Source of the DNA: Pelagicoccus sp.
Lineage (GTDB): Bacteria > Verrucomicrobiota > Verrucomicrobiia > Opitutales > Opitutaceae
DNA length: 48,482 bases
Direction: 5' to 3'
Assembly: GCA_028284635.1 (NCBI GenBank)
Contig: JANQRJ010000074.1
Span: 1-48,482, forward strand
Shown here: positions 41,505 to 48,482 of the stretch, one piece after another
Position numbering within the stretch: position 1 is the first letter of the stretch
How the letters are laid out: each line of letters begins with the position of its first letter
The notes under the pieces: generated by a model
Seen by the model: only the letters and a program-made list of their open reading frames with translations
What the model was told of the DNA's origin: nothing
The model's database searches: none
Program-made: the position numbers and the translations under genes

Positions 41505-42701
41505 TCAGGAGCGGAAGAGGATGGTCTCGCGTTGGAATAGGCTGACGGCGAGGCGGGTGGCAGCCATGGCGTAGGCGAAGGAGCTGCCGAGGGCCGTGAC
41601 GAAGAAGGGCAGGTCGAAGACGTTGCTGAGCAGCTGCTTCATGGTGACGGCGATGTTCAACACGGGGATGAGTCCGACGTAGAGTGGGCTTTCGGCTCCG
41701 AAGACGAAGGACAGCGCGGCGGGGAAGAGCATGAGGGCGATGAAGGGGAAGATGTAGGCCTGGGCTTCCTTTTGGTTGCGGGCGAAGCTGGAGACGAGGA
41801 GCAGTCCTGCCGAGGTGAACAGACTTAGCGGAACGACGACCAGGGCGGCGGCCGCGAGATTCGCGTAGGAGATGGCGAGCTCTTGGTCGAGCAGTTCGCG
41901 GCTGAGCTCTCCGCCGAAGAGGAGCACGATGAGCAGGCCGAGAATGGAGCAGAGCGCCGAAAGCAGGCTGATCGAGAAGATGGCGAGCAGCTTGCCTTTG
42001 ACAATATCGTATCGAGAAACTGGAGACACGAGCAGGGTTTCCAGCGTGCCGCGTTCCTTTTCTCCGGCACAGAGGTCGAAGGCGGTGTTGATACCTCCGA
42101 AGGCGGCGCCCATGATGACGATGTAGGGGAGAAACAATGACAGAACTAGCCCGACGACGTCTTTTTCGTCGGCGATACTGGTCTCGGTGATGGTAGTGGG
42201 ACGGATGAAGCTTTCCTCGAGTCCTGCTGTGGCGAGTCGAGTGGCGGTTTGCTCCTGGTTGAATTTTCTTAGGATCGAGCGCAGGCGGTTGAGCGCGTTG
42301 GCGGAATTCTCGTTTGCCTGACTGTAGATGATTTCGACGGGAGCGGAGGCGTTGAGGTTGAAGGCGTCCGGCGCGTCGTGGGGCACAACGACGATTGCCC
42401 GGGCAGCGAGGGTCTTGACGGCTTCGATGGCCGCCTCGCGGGTTGGATAGTCGGTAAGGGCCAGGCCTTCGTTCTTTTCCAGATATGCGGCGAGCTCGGG
42501 GAGGCTGGCTTGCTGGTAGAGGCCGATTTCGAGGGTAGAGGTCTGCTGCTCTATCGTCTTCTTTCCAGCGAAGAAGAATAACGCGGCCATGAGGCACGGA
42601 GTGAGCAGTAGAGGCGAGACGATGACGCCGAGGATGACACGACGGTCGCGTAGCGTTTCGCGCAGCTCCTTGCGGAACACGACTTGGGCGAGCTTGGGCA
42701 T
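41505..42701 (-). CDS. natB: ABC transporter permease, NatB type
   Basis: This 398-residue permease has an N-terminal helix (about residues 22-44) after [11 protein letters not shown], a large extracytoplasmic region (about 45-180), then five further helices. The segment [20 protein letters not shown] is the hallmark of ABC-2 permeases of the NatB/YhaP group. It works with the ATPase encoded directly upstream. In Bacillus NatAB exports sodium; the same role is inferred here and is not proven. Its ATG at 42701 is preceded by a pyrimidine-sense heptamer repeat. Confidence 0.85.
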   Translation of the reverse strand: MPKLAQVVFRKELRETLRDRRVILGVIVSPLLLTPCLMAALFFFAGKKTIEQQTSTLEIGLYQQASLPELAAYLEKNEGLALTDYPTREAAIEAVKTLAARAIVVVPHDAPDAFNLNASAPVEIIYSQANENSANALNRLRSILRKFNQEQTATRLATAGLEESFIRPTTITETSIADEKDVVGLVLSLFLPYIVIMGAAFGGINTAFDLCAGEKERGTLETLLVSPVSRYDIVKGKLLAIFSISLLSALCSILGLLIVLLFGGELSRELLDQELAISYANLAAAALVVVPLSLFTSAGLLLVSSFARNQKEAQAYIFPFIALMLFPAALSFVFGAESPLYVGLIPVLNIAVTMKQLLSNVFDLPFFVTALGSSFAYAMAATRLAVSLFQRETILFRS

Positions 42702-42712
42702 CTATTTAGTGG

Positions 42713-42748
42713 TGAGTAGTGAGGAGTGAATGATGAATTGGTCGAGGG
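42713..42748. repeat. Heptamer repeat between natA and natB
   Basis: Plus-strand units TGAGTAG, TGAGGAG, TGAATGA, TGAATTG form a 7-bp-period repeat that is pyrimidine-rich on the natB sense strand and stops about 12 bases before its start codon. Confidence 0.6.
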
Positions 42749-42768
42749 GCGGTCGAGTTCTTCGATTT

Positions 42769-43536
42769 TCAGTTTTCGGTCTGGGCGGAGCTTTGATTGG
42801 CGTCGAGGTCGTGAGCGATTTTGAGGAAGGCGTTTTCCAGGACGGGCTGGTTGGTTTGGGTCTTGATTTCGTCGACTGTGCCTTGGGCGGCGATCTTGCC
42901 TCGATGTACGATGGCTACCTCGTCGCAGAGGCGTTCGACTTCGCTCATGATGTGGGTGGAGAATACGACGGTGAGTCCGTCGTCGCGGCATTGCTCGATG
43001 AAGCTCATGATTATCTGGGAGGTCATGACGTCGAGTCCGGTGGTGGGCTCGTCGAAGATCATGACTGGGGGTTGGTGGATGATGGAGCGGGCGATGGAGA
43101 CGCGTTGCTTTTGCCCGGTAGAGAGCTTGTCGCAGCGTCCGTGTTGGAAGTCGCCGATTTCCAGGCGTTCGATGAGCTCGTCTGTGCGGCGGGCTAGGAT
43201 AGCGGGTTCGATGGCGTTGAGCTTGCCGAAGTAGTCGAGCATCTCGCGAGCGGTGAGGCGGCCGTAGAGAGCGGTGCTGTTGGAGAGAAATCCGATGTGG
43301 CGGCGCACTTCCTCTGGTTGGCTTTGCACGTCGAAACCGGCGACGGTGGCCTTGCCTCGAGTCGGCTCGAGCAGAGTCCCGAGCATGCGCAAGCTAGTGG
43401 TTTTGCCCGCTCCGTTTGCTCCGAGAAGTCCGAAGATCTTGCCTGGCTGGCAGGTGAAGCTGACTCGGTCGACGGCTCGCACGAGGCCGCGCTTTTTGTC
43501 ACGAAAGATTTTGCTGAGCTGGTCGGCGACGATCAT
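42769..43536 (-). CDS. natA: ABC transporter ATP-binding protein, NatA type
   Basis: This 255-residue ATPase carries Walker A LLGANGAGKTTSLRML near residue 40, the signature LSTGQKQRVSIAR near residue 137 and Walker B VMIFDEPTTGLDV near residue 157, then the switch His in VFSTHIMSEVERL. It is the partner of NatB. The frame reaches back to 43599, but the extra 21 residues (SHFSFFAFHSSLST) are a translated heptamer repeat, so ATG 43536 (MIVADQLSKIF) is the start. Confidence 0.88.
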   Translation of the reverse strand: MIVADQLSKIFRDKKRGLVRAVDRVSFTCQPGKIFGLLGANGAGKTTSLRMLGTLLEPTRGKATVAGFDVQSQPEEVRRHIGFLSNSTALYGRLTAREMLDYFGKLNAIEPAILARRTDELIERLEIGDFQHGRCDKLSTGQKQRVSIARSIIHQPPVMIFDEPTTGLDVMTSQIIMSFIEQCRDDGLTVVFSTHIMSEVERLCDEVAIVHRGKIAAQGTVDEIKTQTNQPVLENAFLKIAHDLDANQSSAQTEN

Positions 43537-43544
43537 GGTGGAAA

Positions 43545-43592
43545 GAGAAGAGTGAAAAGCGAAGAACGAAAAGTGGGAGAAGGGCTTCGGGC
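43545..43592. repeat. Heptamer repeat upstream of natA
   Basis: Plus-strand units GAAGAGT, GAAAAGC, GAAGAAC, GAAAAGT, with a 7-bp period, are pyrimidine-rich on the natA sense strand. The repeat begins about nine bases upstream of the natA ATG. Confidence 0.6.
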
Positions 43593-43969
43593 TAGGCAAG
43601 TGGGAAGGTTGGTTGAGGTTGGAGAAAATCGTTCAGAGAGCCCTTGGTGGTTTTGCTCCGGGACTTTTTCGCTTTTTTGAGCTGAATTGCCTAAAGTCGG
43701 CTGAGCAGTTGTCGTTCTACAATGTCTATGAAGAGGTTTAGGCCTCCCGCGCTTTTACGTTAAAAGTGTTTTCTGATGGAGTTGAACTGTTGAGAGCGGG
43801 ATCCGTATTCGGGTCCCGCTCTTGCTGTTTTCGGATCCTCTGATGCGAGTCCACCCTCTGGCGATCTACGAGTTTGCCTATCGGTGCTGGCGAGCAAACT
43901 CGTATGGACTTGGGGATTGGCAAAAGGGGCGTTGTGTCGGGGCTCGTCGGGCGTTTACTGACTGTCGGT
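43593..43969. promoter_or_regulatory. Leader region of ribBA with two hairpins
   Basis: No gene is supported. AGAGCGGGA (43793-43801) pairs with TCCCGCTCT (43814-43822) and is followed by TGCTGTTTTC, a terminator-like shape. Further on, TACGAGTTTGC (43867-43877) pairs perfectly with GCAAACTCGTA (43894-43904). Two stems ahead of ribBA could attenuate it. The conserved core of the FMN riboswitch (AGGGCRGGGTG...) was looked for and not found. Confidence 0.4.
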
Positions 43970-45064
43970 ATGGAAGATTCTGGACAGCATGTTGTTTTCG
44001 ATTCGGTGGAAGAGGCGATTGCGGAAATCGCTGCAGGGCGTCCGGTGATCGTGACGGATGACGAGGAGCGTGAAAACGAGGGTGACCTTGTCTTCGCCGC
44101 GACGAAGGCGTCGGTGGAGAACGTCAATATGATGATCCAGCACGCTCGGGGCTTGATCTGCGTGCCTTGCATGGGACATCACTTGCAGCGGCTTGGGATC
44201 AGTCCGATGGTGCAGGAGAATCGTGAGTCGCATGGGACCGACTTCACGGTGTCCGTGGATGCGGCCGAGGGCATTTCGACGGGGATCAGCGCGTACGACA
44301 GGTTTCGTACGATCGAGCTGTTGGCCAGTACCGATACGCGGCCGGATGAACTGGTGCAGCCGGGGCACATTTTTCCGCTCAAGGCCCGACCGGGGGGCGT
44401 GCTTGAGCGGGCTGGGCACACGGAGGCGGCGGTCGATCTGGCTTCGCTGGCGGGACTTTTCCCTTGTGGCGTGATTTGCGAGATCCTCAACGATGACGGC
44501 ACTATGGCTCGCACGCCGGAGCTGCATGCCTTCAAGCGGCGCTTCGACTTGAAGATGATCTCGATTGCGTCGCTTATCGAGTACCGTCACCAGCGGGAGA
44601 ATCTGGTGGAACTGGCTCATGAGTCGCCGTTTGAGAGCGAGTTTGGGACGTTTTCGCTGAAGGTTTTCGAAAGCCTCCTGGATGGTCGGGAGCATCTGGC
44701 ATTCTCGATGGGGGATATCGGCCCTGAACCGACCTTGGTGCGGGTGCATGCGGAGAACGCGCTTAACGATATCTTCCATCCAGCTGGCCGTGCGGGGCGC
44801 GATGCTGTGGGCGCGGCGCTGCAGCGGATCGCGAAGGAAGGAAGGGGAGCATTCGTCTATATCAGGCGTCCGCGTGGCGGGCTGGAGACGATCAAGGGAA
44901 TCAGAAACGAAGCCGCCCGTATGAGCCTGCGCGAGTACGGCATCGGAGCTCAGATCCTTGCGAAGCTCGGTTTGCAGAAGATCCGACTGCTTTCGCACAC
45001 GACGCGCAACGTAGTCGCGTTGGATGGCTATGGGCTTGAGATAGTGGAGCAGGTCGCTCTCTAG
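43970..45064 (+). CDS. ribBA: 3,4-dihydroxy-2-butanone 4-phosphate synthase with a degenerate GTP cyclohydrolase II-like domain
   Basis: Counting from ATG 43970 the protein is 364 residues. The RibB part (1-205) is intact: VIVTDDEERENEGDLVFAA, ESHGTDFTVSVDA, GHIFPLKARPGGVLERAGHT. The RibA part keeps the RVHAENALNDIF and RIAKEGRGAFVYIRR framework but has lost the zinc-binding cysteines: GSLRCDCG of true enzymes is replaced by HPAGRAGRDAV. It should therefore make dihydroxybutanone phosphate but not hydrolyse GTP. It leads the riboflavin cluster with ribH downstream; the toxin-antitoxin pair lies in between. Earlier in-frame starts (for example 43874) add unconserved residues. Confidence 0.9.
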   Translation: MEDSGQHVVFDSVEEAIAEIAAGRPVIVTDDEERENEGDLVFAATKASVENVNMMIQHARGLICVPCMGHHLQRLGISPMVQENRESHGTDFTVSVDAAEGISTGISAYDRFRTIELLASTDTRPDELVQPGHIFPLKARPGGVLERAGHTEAAVDLASLAGLFPCGVICEILNDDGTMARTPELHAFKRRFDLKMISIASLIEYRHQRENLVELAHESPFESEFGTFSLKVFESLLDGREHLAFSMGDIGPEPTLVRVHAENALNDIFHPAGRAGRDAVGAALQRIAKEGRGAFVYIRRPRGGLETIKGIRNEAARMSLREYGIGAQILAKLGLQKIRLLSHTTRNVVALDGYGLEIVEQVAL

Positions 45065-45104
45065 TTCGGAGATCGAATTTGAGAGAGGAAGAGGGGGAAA
45101 AGAC

Positions 45105-45150
45105 TTGACGAAATGGTCAAGGAGGAGAAGATGTTGACGATTTGATAAAA
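45105..45150 (+). promoter_or_regulatory. Operator-like repeat and minimal upstream ORF before the antitoxin
   Basis: TTGAC (45105-45109) and GTCAA (45116-45120) form an inverted repeat six bases apart. It is followed directly by a strong Shine-Dalgarno sequence GGAGGAG (45121-45127) four bases before ATG TTG ACG ATT TGA (45131-45145), a four-codon ORF ending five bases before the antitoxin ATG. Autoregulation by the antitoxin is a typical reading; the mini-ORF could couple translation. Confidence 0.45.
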
Positions 45151-45783
45151 ATGAAAAAGTACCCCAGCCAAGCATCGACCGCTGACGGAAACATGGTTTG
45201 CCAGGAGCCTGCGGCCAGCTATGGGTTCCAAACTCCTTTTTTCGACGGACGCGCCACGGAGGGTCTCGACATCCTGACCAAAGGCATTCTCGGCGTTCTC
45301 AAGATTTCCGGGCTCTCAAGCCGGGATAAGCTTCGCGCCACGACCGCTGCGGTGGTCGAATTGATGGACGAAGAAGCCTCCCTGGAGGATTGCCAGGCCA
45401 TGAGCGACGCGTTTGGCGAGGCGGCGTTTCGGCGGGATTTCACGAAGGACAATACCCTGAGTGCCGCTGAGTTTGGCAAGGCGTGCGGGGTCACGAGGAC
45501 GACCGTCAATAACTGGAGAGCAGCGAATAAGGTTCTCGGCCTGCCCTGGGGGGAGGGGAGCTATCGGTACCAGCCGTGGCAAGTGAAGAACGGCCAGTTG
45601 GTTGCAGGTCTCGACGTTGCTCTCGAGATGCTCGCGAAGCATTTCGAAGACCCATACGATCAGGCCATTTTCATGACGACGGAAGACGAGTCCGAGGATG
45701 GAGAGATGGTTTCGCCGGCCGATTTGTTGAGGCAAGGCTCCCAGCATGCTGCGACGAAGCTCATCGATCGGCTGAATGACTAG
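45151..45783 (+). CDS. Putative antitoxin of a RES-type toxin-antitoxin pair
   Basis: This 210-residue protein lies directly upstream of, and overlaps by eight bases (ATGACTAG), a RES-domain gene. The middle (about residues 100-130) contains AAEFGKACGVTRTTVNNWRA, a helix-turn-helix. The C-terminal part (MVSPADLLRQGSQHAATKL) resembles the toxin-binding domain of Xre/ParS/MbcA antitoxins. The N-terminal half (SSRDKLRATTAAVVEL) is helical. It would bind DNA and neutralise the toxin. ATG 45151 is preferred over TTG 45142. Confidence 0.7.
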   Translation: MKKYPSQASTADGNMVCQEPAASYGFQTPFFDGRATEGLDILTKGILGVLKISGLSSRDKLRATTAAVVELMDEEASLEDCQAMSDAFGEAAFRRDFTKDNTLSAAEFGKACGVTRTTVNNWRAANKVLGLPWGEGSYRYQPWQVKNGQLVAGLDVALEMLAKHFEDPYDQAIFMTTEDESEDGEMVSPADLLRQGSQHAATKLIDRLND

Positions 45784-46399
45784 CCGGGGGCCTAGGTCGC
45801 CACTGCCTCCGGCTGACATCCTGGAAAGGGAGTTGCCGGTTTTCGAACCGGATGGGCTTAGGCTGTTCAGGGTATCGCTTCGCTCTCGGCCCGAGGCAGT
45901 ATTCTTTAGCAGACTGGGGCGCTACCGTTTCGATTTCGAAAATGCTCCGCTAGGGGTTTGTTACTTCGCTCTTTCTCGCAAGGGTGCCATCAAGGAGTTT
46001 CTTGGTCGGTGGTTGCTGGACAATCGGGCGGTGCCGGCGAAGTTCCGCGACGCGTCGCTCTACGAGTTCGAAGCCAAAGGCCTACGGCTTTTCGATATGA
46101 CAGGAGAGGATCTGACGGTCTTCGGAGCTACGAGTCAGGTGCTTAGCGGCTCTTATGCCGTTTCGAGAAAATGGGCTGAAGCTGCTATGGATCACCCTCG
46201 GAAATTCAACGGCATTCTCTATCGTGGTCGGGTTTGCGGGAGCGAATGCGTTGCTCTTTTTGGCTTGGGCAAAGGGTGGGGCAACTCTGGTAAGAGAGCC
46301 GCGAAGTTTGTCGCGAGCGTGACTCTGGAGAATTCCCGGGAAGCTCATGCGGAGCTGATAGCGCATCGCACTGGCTTTCGCAGAAGGCCTGGACAGTAA
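45776..46399 (+). CDS. RES-domain toxin
   Basis: This 207-residue RES-family protein is related to toxins (Res, MbcT, ParT) that break down NAD+ or ADP-ribosylate targets. RES features are LRLFRVSLRSRPEAVFFSRL, the Arg/Phe-rich YRFDFEN, CYFALSRKGAIKEFLGRWLL with the conserved Glu, and FNGILYRGRVCGSECVALFG near the C terminus. Where most members have a serine (YxS/PSR), this one reads YRGR, so the namesake serine seems replaced by glycine. Activity may be altered or lost. It overlaps the antitoxin end by eight bases. The pair sits inside the riboflavin cluster. Confidence 0.78.
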   Translation: MTSRGPRSPLPPADILERELPVFEPDGLRLFRVSLRSRPEAVFFSRLGRYRFDFENAPLGVCYFALSRKGAIKEFLGRWLLDNRAVPAKFRDASLYEFEAKGLRLFDMTGEDLTVFGATSQVLSGSYAVSRKWAEAAMDHPRKFNGILYRGRVCGSECVALFGLGKGWGNSGKRAAKFVASVTLENSREAHAELIAHRTGFRRRPGQ

Positions 46400-46488
46400 A
46401 GCAGCTGGGGAGAGCTGTGGTTCTGCCTTTACATGGTCTGGTCCGGAGCCCATTTCCGTGTCTCGTTTCAGCAACCGTTCCCTTTGAA

Positions 46489-46962
46489 ATGAGCACCTAT
46501 TCTCCTTCCGCGCTGCCTATCGACGGATCCGATTTTCGGATCGGGGTAGTGGCGTCGCGTTTCAACGACGAGTACGTTACCGGGTTGCTGGACGCGGCAT
46601 CGAAGGTATTGCTTGCTGCTGGAGTGTCCGAATCATCGCTTATCGTAGAACGCGTGCCGGGGACAAACGAGCTGCCGGTTGCGGCGAGGTGGATGGCGGA
46701 ATCCGGCTCCTTTGATGCGGTGGTGGCTTTGGGTGTGGTGATCGCCGGTGGCACGCGGCATTACGAGATGGTTTCCGACTCGGCCAACTACGGTCTGCAG
46801 GAGACGGCCCTTCTGACTGGTGTGCCAATCGTGGCTGGCCTGATTGTCGGCGAAGACGAAGAGCAGGTGCGCGAACGCTGTCTGGGCTCCATTCCAAAGG
46901 GAGCTGAGTTTGGGCAATGCGCCTTGGAGATGGCGCAGCTGCGTCGCAAGTATCGATCGTGA
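46489..46962 (+). CDS. ribH: 6,7-dimethyl-8-ribityllumazine synthase
   Basis: RibH condenses dihydroxybutanone phosphate, the RibBA product, with the ribitylaminouracil. The 157-residue protein shows IGVVASRFNDEYVTGLLDAA, the VPGTNELPVAARWM region and ALGVVIAGGTRHYEMVSDSA. The catalytic His normally found after the conserved G-T motif is in TRHYEMV. It usually assembles as pentamers or 60-mers. The frame upstream to 46417 is unconserved, so ATG 46489 is used. Its stop overlaps the nusB start (TGATG), indicating coupling. Confidence 0.95.
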   Translation: MSTYSPSALPIDGSDFRIGVVASRFNDEYVTGLLDAASKVLLAAGVSESSLIVERVPGTNELPVAARWMAESGSFDAVVALGVVIAGGTRHYEMVSDSANYGLQETALLTGVPIVAGLIVGEDEEQVRERCLGSIPKGAEFGQCALEMAQLRRKYRS

Positions 46963-47414
46963 TGACGGAATCTAGAAAACCTTCTCAGCGTCGGGCTAGC
47001 CGCGTTGCCGCTATGCAGTATCTCTATTCCTGGACGATCAACCGTCCGCAGAATCTCGATGACGGCTTGGCAGCGTTTTTCGAAGGCCAGGCGGAGGAGC
47101 GCGACTACTATGCGTTCGCCGAGGAGTTGATCTTCGGAGCGCTCGAAAATCTGGATACGATCGACGAGAAGATAAGGGAGCTTGCCCGGAACTGGGATTT
47201 CGAGCGGATAGCCAAAATCGATCTGGCGATCCTGAGACTGGCGGTATTCGAGCTGCTGTTTCGCAAGGACATTCCGCCTGTGGTGACGATCAACGAAGCC
47301 ATCGATTTGAGTAAGGATTACTCGACTGCGGAGTCTCGCCGCTTCGTCAACGGCATCCTAGACAAGCTTCGAGGCGAGCTTGATCGGCCTTCTCGCTCGG
47401 CGAGCGAGGGCTAG
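46962..47414 (+). CDS. nusB: Transcription antitermination protein NusB
   Basis: This 150-residue all-helical NusB, with NusE (S10), binds boxA in rRNA leaders. It has SRVAAMQYLYSWTINRP near the N terminus, LARNWDFERIAKIDLAILRL and the strongly conserved PPVVTINEAIDLSKDYSTAE followed by RRFVNGILDKL. The start ATG 46962 overlaps the ribH stop; the ribH-nusB linkage is common in bacteria. It precedes ftsY by 50 bases. Confidence 0.95.
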   Translation: MTESRKPSQRRASRVAAMQYLYSWTINRPQNLDDGLAAFFEGQAEERDYYAFAEELIFGALENLDTIDEKIRELARNWDFERIAKIDLAILRLAVFELLFRKDIPPVVTINEAIDLSKDYSTAESRRFVNGILDKLRGELDRPSRSASEG

Positions 47415-47464
47415 CCCCGCAATGCGGCGCATTTCGCATCTGAAATCTCAAATCGACTCTGGCG

Positions 47465-48388
47465 ATGTTTTCCATATTCAAGAAATTCAAGGATGGCCTA
47501 GCCAAGTCGGCCAAGAGCATAGCGGAGAAGACTGGCGGCATCTTCAGCCGGGCGAAACTGGATGCTTCTTCGATCGAGGAACTGGAGGAAGCTCTGTTCG
47601 CTTCGGATTTTGGATACGAGACGACGGAGGAGATCATCGAGGAGACCAAGGCTGCTTACCGCAAGGATAAGGAGCTGCGCGGCCAAGACGTGGCAGGCAT
47701 TGGCGCGTCTGTGTTGCGTCGGGTCTTGGCTGGTTCGGAAGGGCGTATCCAGTTTTTGGATGACAAGCCTACGGTGATTTGCCTGATCGGAGTCAATGGC
47801 TCGGGGAAGACGACTACGACGGCCAAGCTTGGCCACCGCTACGGCCAGGAGGGCCGCAAGACTTTGGTGGCGGCCTGCGACACTTTTCGAGCGGCGGCCA
47901 TCGAGCAACTAAGGGAGTGGTCGAAACGTCTCGGGTTGGAAATAGTGGCGGGGCAGCATGGTTCGGACTCGGCTGCGGTGGCCTTCGATGCCTACCAAGC
48001 AGCCAAGTCGCGTGGGCTGGACACGGTGATAGTCGATACCGCTGGTCGGCTGCATACGAAAAGCAACTTGCTTGACGAGCTGACTAAGATTCGCCGCGTC
48101 TTGCAGAAGCACGACGAAGCGGCTCCGCACTACAGTCTGCTGGTGGTGGACGGCAGCATCGGCTCGAACTCGATAGAGCAGGCTCGCGTGTTCAACGAGC
48201 GTTTCGGCTTGGATGGACTGGTCGTCACCAAGCTGGACGGCACGAGTCGAGGCGGAGCCTTGGTCGGCATCTATCGGGAGCTGAAGCTGCCTATATTCTT
48301 TGTGGGTTTCGGCGAAAAGCCCGAAGACCTGCAGGAGTATCAGATCGACAACTACGTGGACGCCATCTTTGGGAGCGACGATGCGTAG
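47465..48388 (+). CDS. ftsY: Signal recognition particle receptor FtsY
   Basis: This 307-residue SRP GTPase receptor comprises the N domain (about 1-95) and G domain. The nucleotide motifs are GVNGSGKTTTTAKLG (G1), ACDTFRAAAIEQL (G2), DTAGRLHTKSNLL (G3) and TKLDGTSRGGALV (G4), with the closing GFGEKPEDLQEY. It lacks the long acidic A domain of E. coli FtsY; the first residues MFSIFKKFKDGLAKSAK form an amphipathic membrane-targeting helix. It works with Ffh in cotranslational membrane insertion. Its stop codon TAG is contributed by a GTAGCGCGG repeat arm. Confidence 0.95.
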   Translation: MFSIFKKFKDGLAKSAKSIAEKTGGIFSRAKLDASSIEELEEALFASDFGYETTEEIIEETKAAYRKDKELRGQDVAGIGASVLRRVLAGSEGRIQFLDDKPTVICLIGVNGSGKTTTTAKLGHRYGQEGRKTLVAACDTFRAAAIEQLREWSKRLGLEIVAGQHGSDSAAVAFDAYQAAKSRGLDTVIVDTAGRLHTKSNLLDELTKIRRVLQKHDEAAPHYSLLVVDGSIGSNSIEQARVFNERFGLDGLVVTKLDGTSRGGALVGIYRELKLPIFFVGFGEKPEDLQEYQIDNYVDAIFGSDDA

Positions 48389-48412
48389 CGCGGATCCCGC
48401 AGGGCGCATAGG
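48383..48412 (+). repeat. REP arm overlapping the ftsY stop codon
   Basis: GTAGCGCGGATCCCGCAGGG begins inside the ftsY stop codon (GCG TAG). It matches the arm at 12321-12356 for the first 17 or 18 bases. The facing arm would lie outside the window. Confidence 0.6.
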
Positions 48413-48440
48413 CGTCAACTTAACGGAGGAAGCATCCTTT

Positions 48441-48464
48441 GGAGGGCAACGCTCCGTCGTTGCC
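48441..48464 (+). repeat. REP-like unit with GGAG foot
   Basis: GGAG followed by GGCAACG-ctccgt-CGTTGCC forms a foot plus perfect seven-base stem, the same layout as the other REP-like units here but with an unrelated stem sequence. Any partner is beyond the window end. Confidence 0.55.
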
Positions 48465-48482
48465 GCGCCGGTTATTCCCTCT

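Noticed and set aside
43537-43599. N-terminal extension of NatA (SHFSFFAFHSSLST)
   Set aside because: Translated heptamer repeat; a good ATG at 43536 gives the normal family start.
43593-43969. FMN riboswitch upstream of ribBA
   Set aside because: The conserved RFN core sequences were not found; only generic hairpins are present.

Overview
The window looks like part of a chromosome from a GC-rich, probably marine, Gram-negative bacterium of the PVC group, most likely Verrucomicrobiota (Opitutia). This is inferred, not searched. The support is a long GreA with a large N-terminal extension and a GlyA with an extra internal segment (both forms are known from Chlamydia and relatives), a FadL/TodX outer-membrane channel, sodium-linked genes (a sodium:solute symporter, NatAB-type ABC proteins, an OadA-type carboxyltransferase), and many intergenic inverted repeats.

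Layout. Positions 231-8099 form one long minus-strand block: pyrF, ispD, ispF, a peptide ABC importer (oppA, oppB, oppC) and an MsbA-like exporter. Divergent from it are ispE and ptsI (8132-10897). Then come a minus-strand ArsR-methyltransferase fusion, a tiny membrane protein and the long greA (11128-15051), followed by rsmB and a convergent MFS exporter. Positions 17969-26335 are a plus-strand run: a DUF2911 protein, a large PIG-L deacetylase, a 44-residue membrane microprotein, a sodium:solute symporter, a short BshC-like protein, bshB and bshA. The last three amount to a bacillithiol-type thiol pathway. It continues with glyA, an Hsp33-type redox chaperone, an M24 peptidase and an Fpg-type glycosylase. 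Positions 31467-38365 hold pdxH, small unknown genes, a HAMP-only membrane protein, PhnA-like and '3-methyladenine glycosylase'-labelled proteins, fadL and metY. A minus-strand set follows: an AT-richer orphan, oadA, natB and natA. The window ends with a riboflavin/housekeeping cluster (ribBA, ribH, nusB, ftsY) interrupted by a RES-type toxin-antitoxin pair.

The most unusual layer is between the genes. (1) REP/REPIN-like inverted pairs begin with a GTAG or GGAG foot followed by a short GC-rich hairpin; the hairpin sequence differs from copy to copy but both arms change together. (2) Long hairpins are built from hexamers such as GAAGCA and GATGAA. (3) Degenerate 7-bp tandem repeats sit against gene starts with the pyrimidine strand as sense, and against gene ends with the purine strand as sense; at ispD and oppA they occupy the place where a normal start codon is expected. 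(4) A 38-bp perfect palindrome occurs twice. (5) A roughly 9-bp-period repeat (CGCAGATTG-like) occurs twice.

The best candidates for something new are the compact 255-residue BshC-like protein, translationally coupled to a symporter with its own microprotein, and the strand-polarised heptamer repeats together with the co-varying REPIN-like elements. No tRNA, rRNA, CRISPR array or transposase gene was recognised.
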